Part shown: one piece after another, positions 53,761 through 58,329 of the stretch
How positions within the stretch are numbered: the first letter of the stretch is position 1
Layout: every line of letters begins with the position of its first letter
Assembly: GCA_945494785.1 (NCBI GenBank)
Contig: CALYVN010000003.1
Location: forward strand, 1 to 58,329
Reading direction: 5' to 3'
Origin: an uncultured Alistipes sp.
Lineage (GTDB): Bacteria; Bacteroidota; Bacteroidia; Bacteroidales; Rikenellaceae
DNA length: 58,329 bases
Position numbers and translations under genes: made by a program
The notes under the pieces: generated by a model
Database searches by the model: none
Seen by the model: the letters and a program-made list of their open reading frames with translations, nothing else
What the model was told of the DNA's origin: nothing

Positions 53761-53997
53761 GGTTGCACAGACAGAAAAAAAATTGTATATTTCGGACTGA
53801 TAAGAGGATACTTTTATCGTGCAGAGGGGGTAATTGTTGGTCTAATACTTTGATTTGCTTTGTGTTGGATTGATTGTTCGTCGTCGGTCGGGTGAAGTTG
53901 CCGACGGCAGATTTCCGCGCTGCGGGAGCGAAAAAACGTAAAACGAACATATAAACTGAAAAAGAAAAACAAATTTTTTAACTTATTAAAACAAACT
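53761..53997 (+). other. Leader/promoter region of the exbB operon
   Basis: AT-rich. Two imperfect -7 boxes, TATATTTC (about 53786) and TACTTTTA (about 53809), precede a leader of nearly 190 bases. No repeat or riboswitch is recognised. Confidence 0.35.
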
Positions 53998-54798
53998 ATG
54001 AAAAAGTTATTTTTGGTTTTGGCAGTGGCTGCTTTGACTTTCGGCCCTGCAACAGTTTTCGCACAGGACGAGGCTGCGGCTCCACAGGAGACCGTTGCAC
54101 AGGTTGAGGAGACCACTGCTGCCGCAGCAGAAGAGGTAGCCGTTAATCCGGAGGTTGAAATCGCCGGCGAATCGATGCACCATATTTTGATGCAGAAGTT
54201 CCTCGAAGGCGGTTGGGGCTGGATGCTCCCTGTATTGTTGTGCTTGATTCTCGGTTTGGCAATCGCCATCGAGCGTATTCTCTATCTCTCGCTCGCGACC
54301 ATCAACACCAAGAAATTCATCGCCGCTGTGGAGAAGGCTTTGAACGAAGGCGGTATCGAGGCTGCCAAAGAGTTGTGCCGTAACACCAAAGGCCCGATTG
54401 CTTCGATTTACTATCAGGGTCTGGACCGCTACAACCAAGGTTTGGACGCAGTCGAGAAGTCGGTCGTATCCTACGGCTCGGTTCAGACGGGTCAGATGGA
54501 GAGCGGTTTGAGTTGGATTGGCCTGTTCATCGCTCTTTCGCCGATGTTGGGATTTATGGGTACCGTTGTCGGTATGATTGGTGCATTCGATGCCATTCAG
54601 GCTGCCGGTGATATCTCCCCGACGCTCGTTGCAGGCGGTATCAAAGTCGCTTTGTTGACTACGTTGATGGGTCTTATTGCTGCCGTTATCTTGCAGTTGT
54701 TCTACAACTACATCATCTCGAAGATTGACGGCATCGTAAACGAAATGGAGGATGCTTCCATTATTTTGATGGATATTCTGACCGTTTACAAGAAATAA
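53998..54798 (+). CDS. exbB: ExbB/TolQ/MotA-family proton channel protein
   Basis: Inner-membrane stator of a TonB-type energy system (266 aa). An N-terminal signal-like segment (1-22) and an Ala/Glu-rich linker (24-60) precede the three-helix core, including GLSWIGLFIALSPMLGFMGTVVGMIGAFDAI. The leader-plus-linker form is usual in Bacteroidetes. It is first in a four-gene operon with two exbD genes. Confidence 0.92.
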   Translation: MKKLFLVLAVAALTFGPATVFAQDEAAAPQETVAQVEETTAAAAEEVAVNPEVEIAGESMHHILMQKFLEGGWGWMLPVLLCLILGLAIAIERILYLSLATINTKKFIAAVEKALNEGGIEAAKELCRNTKGPIASIYYQGLDRYNQGLDAVEKSVVSYGSVQTGQMESGLSWIGLFIALSPMLGFMGTVVGMIGAFDAIQAAGDISPTLVAGGIKVALLTTLMGLIAAVILQLFYNYIISKIDGIVNEMEDASIILMDILTVYKK

Positions 54799-54827
54799 GT
54801 AACCATTCATCCGTATTAACGTAAATT

Positions 54828-55250
54828 ATGAAAAAGACATTAAACATCATATTGGGTATCCTTATGGCCGTTACGGCTGCGTTGCTCGTTTGGGCAATCG
54901 CCACCGCAGGCTCGGAGGCTGCCATCAGCGTCAATCTCATTTGGGGTTATGTGCTGTTGGTCGGTGCCGTACTGTCGGTCGTATATTGCGCCGTTAAGGG
55001 TATGATTAAGAATCCGGCAGGAATCGGAAAGACGATTGCCTCCATCGCGATAATCGTCGTGGTTATAGGTATCGGCTTGGGCGTGGCATTGAGCCACAAA
55101 GGGCTTGCGATTCCTAATTCGGCCGGAGGCGTCTTCGATGATCCGTTTGAATTGGTTATTACCGAATCGAGCATCATCGTAACTTATGTAGCATTCGTTG
55201 TCACAATCCTCGTGGCATTGTTTTCCGAGATTCGCAACGCACTTAAATAG
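54828..55250 (+). CDS. Small membrane protein of the exbB-exbD operon
   Basis: A 140-aa protein with four predicted helices (about 5-26, 36-57, 68-87 and 113-133). The family is conserved in this operon position in Bacteroidetes but not functionally named. It lies 29 bases after exbB and 14 before exbD, so a role in the energy-transducing complex is an inference from position. Confidence 0.8.
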   Translation: MKKTLNIILGILMAVTAALLVWAIATAGSEAAISVNLIWGYVLLVGAVLSVVYCAVKGMIKNPAGIGKTIASIAIIVVVIGIGLGVALSHKGLAIPNSAGGVFDDPFELVITESSIIVTYVAFVVTILVALFSEIRNALK

Positions 55251-55264
55251 AAAGGACACTCTTT

Positions 55265-55858
55265 ATGCCGGTAAATAAAAGAAAGGTACAGGAAATCAAT
55301 GCCGGTTCCATGGCGGATATCGCATTCTTGTTGCTCATCTTCTTCTTGGTGGCAACGACCATGAATGTCGATACCGGTCTGGTGCGCGTATTGCCGCCTA
55401 TGCCCGACCCGAACGTAAAGCAGGAGGATATCAAGGTCAAAGAACGCAACCTGTTCCTCGTCTTCGTATCGGGTAGCGGTAACATCATGGCAGGCGGTAA
55501 GACCATCGATGTTCGCCAGTTGAAGGATGCAGCCAAGGAATTTATCCTCAATCCTCTGAACGATGAAAATCTGCCGGAGAAGGAGGACAAGACCATTGAT
55601 TTGCCTGATGGACAGAAGTGGGTTTATCCCGTAAGTCAGGGCGTAATCTCGCTTCAAAATACTCGTGACACGAGTTATCAGGTCTATATTCGTGTGCAGA
55701 ACGAACTTACACGCGCTTTCAACGAGATTCGCGACGAAGTGGCGATGAGCAAGTTCGGCAAGCGTTTCGGCGATTTGGACGAGGAGCAACGTAAAGTAAT
55801 TACCACAGCAGTTCCGTTGAAGGTATCCGAGGCGGAGCCGCGTAAAATGACGAAGTAG
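55265..55858 (+). CDS. exbD: ExbD/TolR family protein 1
   Basis: Single-pass component of the proton channel (197 aa). The helix region INAGSMADIAFLLLIFFLVATTM (about 11-33) carries the membrane Asp of the family. The periplasmic domain is longer than usual, with a C-terminal extension (about 130-197). It is followed one base later by a second exbD. Confidence 0.92.
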   Translation: MPVNKRKVQEINAGSMADIAFLLLIFFLVATTMNVDTGLVRVLPPMPDPNVKQEDIKVKERNLFLVFVSGSGNIMAGGKTIDVRQLKDAAKEFILNPLNDENLPEKEDKTIDLPDGQKWVYPVSQGVISLQNTRDTSYQVYIRVQNELTRAFNEIRDEVAMSKFGKRFGDLDEEQRKVITTAVPLKVSEAEPRKMTK

Positions 55859-55859
55859 T

Positions 55860-56330
55860 ATGGCAGTAATGAAGAAAAAGGGCAACAAATCGTTGCCTCC
55901 TATATCGACCGCATCGCTTCCGGACGTAATCTTTATGATTCTGTTCTTCTTCATGGTATCGACGACCATGCGCGACCAGGAGTTGCTGGTGCGCTACAAG
56001 TTGCCCGATGCTACCGAGGTGCAGAAACTCGAAAAGAAATCGCTCGTAAGTTATATCCACATCGGCGTACCGACACTCGCCATGCAGGCCAAATTCGGTA
56101 CTGCGCCGAAGATTCAACTCAACGATTCGTACAAGACGGCCAAAGATATTTTGGATTTCGTTGCAGGCGAGCGCGACCAACTCAACGAGGCCGACCGCAG
56201 TTCGATGACAATCTGTTTGAAGGCTGACGGCAATACCAAGATGGGTATCGTGGCAGACGTTAAACAGGAATTGCGTCGTGCCAATGCGCTCAAAATCTCT
56301 TACGCATCCTCGAAGGTACTCTCCTATTAA
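55860..56330 (+). CDS. exbD: ExbD/TolR family protein 2
   Basis: A second ExbD (156 aa). The membrane segment ISTASLPDVIFMILFFFMVSTTM (about 14-36) carries the key Asp. The periplasmic part is short. Paired unequal ExbDs are typical of Bacteroidetes operons. No tonB gene is present here. A strong terminator follows. Confidence 0.92.
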   Translation: MAVMKKKGNKSLPPISTASLPDVIFMILFFFMVSTTMRDQELLVRYKLPDATEVQKLEKKSLVSYIHIGVPTLAMQAKFGTAPKIQLNDSYKTAKDILDFVAGERDQLNEADRSSMTICLKADGNTKMGIVADVKQELRRANALKISYASSKVLSY

Positions 56331-56349
56331 GAGCAACGAGGTGTAATAA

Positions 56350-56388
56350 AACAGACGGCGGAACTTTTGGTTCCGCCGTCTGTTTTTT
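56350..56388. terminator. Terminator of the exbB operon (shared with rnhB)
   Basis: AACAGACGGCGGAAC (56350-56364) pairs with GTTCCGCCGTCTGTT (56370-56384), followed by TTTTCC. It lies between convergent exbD and rnhB. Confidence 0.9.
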
Positions 56389-56422
56389 CCTCCGCTTGGC
56401 CTGCCTGCATCGGGTATGGCGA

Positions 56423-57025
56423 CTACAAAGGAAACAATTCCAATTGGTCGATTTCGTGGTTGAAGGTTACTCGATGGTGCGGCGAGAGGCCGTAGCGGTG
56501 TATGGCCAACCGATGTTCGCGCGTAGGGTAGCCCTTGTTCCGCGCCCAGCCGTACATGGGGTACTCGGCATCTATTTTGAGCATATATTCGTCGCGGAAG
56601 GTCTTGGCAAGCACCGATGCTGCCGCGATGTCGGCATATTTGCCGTCGCCCTTGACGATGCAGCGGTATGGCACATCGAGTCCCGTGCGGAAACGGTTGC
56701 CGTCGATTGCCAAAAACTGCGGTTGCGGTGCGAGTTGCGCCACGGCGAGCGACATCCCCTCGAACGAGGCGTTGAGGATGTTGATTTCATCGATACGCGC
56801 AGCCTCGACAGCCTGCACAGCCCAAGCCACCGCCTCGCGACATATAATCTTGCGCAACAGGTCGCGGTTGCGTGCGCTCATCTGCTTGGAATCGTTCAGC
56901 AGCGGATGGGCGAAATCGGGCGGCAGAATCACGGCAGCCGCAAAGACGGGACCTGCCAAACAGCCTCGTCCTGCCTCGTCGCACCCTGCTTCGAGCAACT
57001 CCTTTTGAAACGAATTCTCCAACAT
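56423..57025 (-). CDS. rnhB: Ribonuclease HII
   Basis: Removes RNA from RNA-DNA hybrids (200 aa). Catalytic Asp16 and Glu17 lie in CDEAGRGCLAGPV. The third acid is in LAIDGNRF and the fourth in KIDAEYPMYGW. NKGYPTREHR is the usual C-terminal motif. A minus -7 box TAAATTTG lies just upstream at 57039-57032. Confidence 0.95.
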   Translation of the reverse strand: MLENSFQKELLEAGCDEAGRGCLAGPVFAAAVILPPDFAHPLLNDSKQMSARNRDLLRKIICREAVAWAVQAVEAARIDEINILNASFEGMSLAVAQLAPQPQFLAIDGNRFRTGLDVPYRCIVKGDGKYADIAAASVLAKTFRDEYMLKIDAEYPMYGWARNKGYPTREHRLAIHRYGLSPHHRVTFNHEIDQLELFPL

Positions 57026-57031
57026 CGGTTA

Positions 57032-57069
57032 CAAATTTACGATATTTTCCGCAAAAAAACGTAACTTTG
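57032..57069. promoter_or_regulatory. Divergent -7 boxes of rnhB and the membrane protein gene
   Basis: Minus: TAAATTTG (57039-57032), 7 bases before rnhB. Plus: TAACTTTG (57062-57069), 7 bases before the ATG at 57077. Both imply extremely short or absent leaders. No good -33 boxes. Confidence 0.55.
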
Positions 57070-57076
57070 TTGTGCT

Positions 57077-58015
57077 ATGCAAATCAACTCCGTAACCCGT
57101 CAATCGGGACTGTTGGCAACACTGCTGCTGTTGCTGCTCGTTATGGCAGCCGTCATTGCGACCGCTGTGCGTGCGTGCGACGAATATATAGGCTTGGCAT
57201 TGGCGGGCAGAGCATTCTGTACGACGATACTGCTCTTTGCTGCCGGTATGGTGGTCGGCCGTATGTCGATAAAATCGGGCATAGTACACAACTTCTGTAC
57301 GTTGCCGCTTCCGATGTTCGGCATCATCGCCTGCTCGGCACAAATCCATATCGGCGATATGGCTCTCTCGTCGGCTGTTTTGTCGTTGGCTGTTGCGCTG
57401 TTGATGCTGTTGGAGTGCGTCGTCGAGCCGAAGGCCAAAAATCCGATATTCTTCGGCGCGATACTGCTCGGCGTTACCATGCTGCTCTATCCGCCATGTA
57501 TTCTCCTCGTGGCATTGCTGCCCATTGTGGCGGTCATAGCGGGGTTGTCGCTGCGCCAAATCGTTATCGGGATTGTCGGATGGTTGTTGCCGCTGCTGGT
57601 TGTCGGTTATGTCGAATGGTACGCGGGCAACGAGGCGTTGAGCATTTGGTATTATGTTATCGATGCTGTTGCTGCGACCAGACCCGACGGCGAGACAGAG
57701 AATGTCGCGGTTGTGTCGATTGCCATATTCGCCATCGCCGGATTGCTGATTGCGGCGGGTATCGTGGCTCGCTATATGGACAAGGGTACGATGCTGGTCA
57801 ATCTGCGCAAGTCGTTGCAGATACTCACCGTAACGCTCCTGCTGCTGTCGGTCGCTGCCGCTTTGCCGTGCCACTCGTTGTCGCTTGTCGGCATCATGGC
57901 AGTACCTGCGGCGGTGTTGGTGTCGTCGGCTCTCGAACACGGGCGTTCGGATGTGGCGACAATCATCTATTGGCTGCTGCTGTTGTTGCTGCTGTTGCAC
58001 ATCATCGTCGGATGA
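57077..58015 (+). CDS. Polytopic inner-membrane protein
   Basis: A 312-aa protein, nearly all hydrophobic, with about nine or ten predicted helices. Not assigned to a family from sequence alone, but of a type common in Bacteroidetes. The short loop at about 200-212 (TRPDGETEN) is the main hydrophilic stretch. It has its own -7 box with a very short leader. Confidence 0.75.
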   Translation: MQINSVTRQSGLLATLLLLLLVMAAVIATAVRACDEYIGLALAGRAFCTTILLFAAGMVVGRMSIKSGIVHNFCTLPLPMFGIIACSAQIHIGDMALSSAVLSLAVALLMLLECVVEPKAKNPIFFGAILLGVTMLLYPPCILLVALLPIVAVIAGLSLRQIVIGIVGWLLPLLVVGYVEWYAGNEALSIWYYVIDAVAATRPDGETENVAVVSIAIFAIAGLLIAAGIVARYMDKGTMLVNLRKSLQILTVTLLLLSVAAALPCHSLSLVGIMAVPAAVLVSSALEHGRSDVATIIYWLLLLLLLLHIIVG

Positions 58016-58138
58016 CGAATTTTCGCAAAAATCCCCGCCCAAAGGGCGTGTGCTTAACGATTGTAATCGGGAAACGATAAGATGTTTATAAAATATAACC
58101 GATTTTGTGCGATTTTGCTATAAATTTTTTGTAAAACA

Positions 58139-58169
58139 TTTGTTTATATAAAAAATAGCAGTATCTTTG
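58139..58169 (+). promoter_or_regulatory. Consensus promoter of the candidate small RNA
   Basis: TTTG (58139-58142), 19-base gap, TATCTTTG (58162-58169). It is among the best matches in the window. Confidence 0.8.
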
Positions 58170-58175
58170 CGTAAG

Positions 58176-58264
58176 ATTTGTGGGGTTCTCCCACTGCTCA
58201 TTAACCTAACTAACCTAACACGGGACCTTCCGACGTTGTCAAACTCGGAAGGTCGAATTTTTTT
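58176..58264 (+). ncRNA. Candidate ~90-nt small RNA
   Basis: Starts about 7 bases after a consensus promoter. A 5' hairpin (GTGGG 58180-58184 with CCCAC 58190-58194), a single-stranded pyrimidine/A-rich linker with TAACCTAAC repeated twice, and a terminator hairpin with a T run. No open reading frame of note. A leader for a gene beyond the window is the alternative, but the terminator argues for a free or attenuated RNA. Confidence 0.6.
58224..58264 (+). terminator. Terminator of the candidate small RNA
   Basis: GACCTTCCGA (58224-58233) pairs with TCGGAAGGTC (58245-58254), followed by GAATTTTTTTG. Confidence 0.85.
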
Positions 58265-58277
58265 GTGGCAGGATGGC

Positions 58278-58329
58278 TTATTGGTCAAAATAGTACATAA
58301 AATCGGGGCGGTTTTTGTTTATTGGTCAA
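58278..58329. repeat. Direct repeat TTATTGGTCAA at the window edge
   Basis: TTATTGGTCAA at 58278-58288 and again at 58319-58329, 41 bases apart start to start. It may be the start of a repeat or operator array that continues outside the window. Confidence 0.4.

Overview
The window looks like chromosome of a member of the Bacteroidales, most like Alistipes/Rikenellaceae. This is judged from moderately GC-rich coding DNA, repeated promoters of the Bacteroidetes type (TTTG, about 19-21 bases, TAnnTTTG), a Bacteroidetes-style exbB/exbD operon, menaquinone-type MenG, short eukaryote/archaeal-like ProS, and many secreted proteins and lipoproteins. No phage, IS transposase, CRISPR array or rRNA is visible. 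Two tRNA genes are present: Ser-CGA and Cys-GCA.

Layout. 1-8.2 kb: an S41 processing peptidase, a cvpA-rsgA-trmH operon on the minus strand, a GH2-fold secreted protein that appears to have lost both catalytic acids, and a minus-strand ispG-wbqC-like pair. 8.2-20.4 kb: recG, a DUF3108 protein, a coiled-coil membrane protein, a ROK sugar kinase divergent from a polyprenyl diphosphate synthase across a perfectly symmetric promoter palindrome, a U32 protein plus aminopeptidase P, rplY (L25)-pth, an AAA/DUF4143 ATPase and an S4-domain protein. 20.4-30.4 kb: the division/cell-wall cluster on the minus strand (rsmH-ftsL-ftsI-murE-mraY-murD-ftsW), cut short at both ends. It has no mraZ in front and no murG-murC-ftsQ-ftsA-ftsZ behind. 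30.4-41.1 kb: a tiny Cys-rich lipoprotein, a minus-strand operon (LolE-like permease, menG, lipoprotein, SPOR protein), a Zn protease, a PAP2 phosphatase, lysS, tpiA-queA and proS. 41.4-50.6 kb: tRNA-Ser, a Tyr/His/Trp-rich lipoprotein, two outer-membrane barrels, an ECF sigma factor with a tiny downstream ORF, a 968-aa secreted protein with four NPCBM-like modules, and tRNA-Cys. 50.8-58.3 kb: dprA-tatD-ansA, exbB-orf-exbD-exbD, rnhB, a membrane protein, and a candidate small RNA at the right edge.

The most unusual feature is a family of modular intergenic repeats with at least eleven copies in 58 kb. Each has 11-bp terminal inverted repeats (GSGTATAACGG type), two half-elements built from variable numbers of 9-bp units carrying AGAACT or AGTTCT, and often a separate TTAAAC-rich tail. 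Left ends lie on or just after stop codons and right ends often lie just before start codons. One copy is interrupted by a 162-bp fold-back insertion exactly where the division cluster stops. Three further short hairpin repeats cluster with these elements.

All functions are read from sequence motifs and family knowledge. No database search was run.
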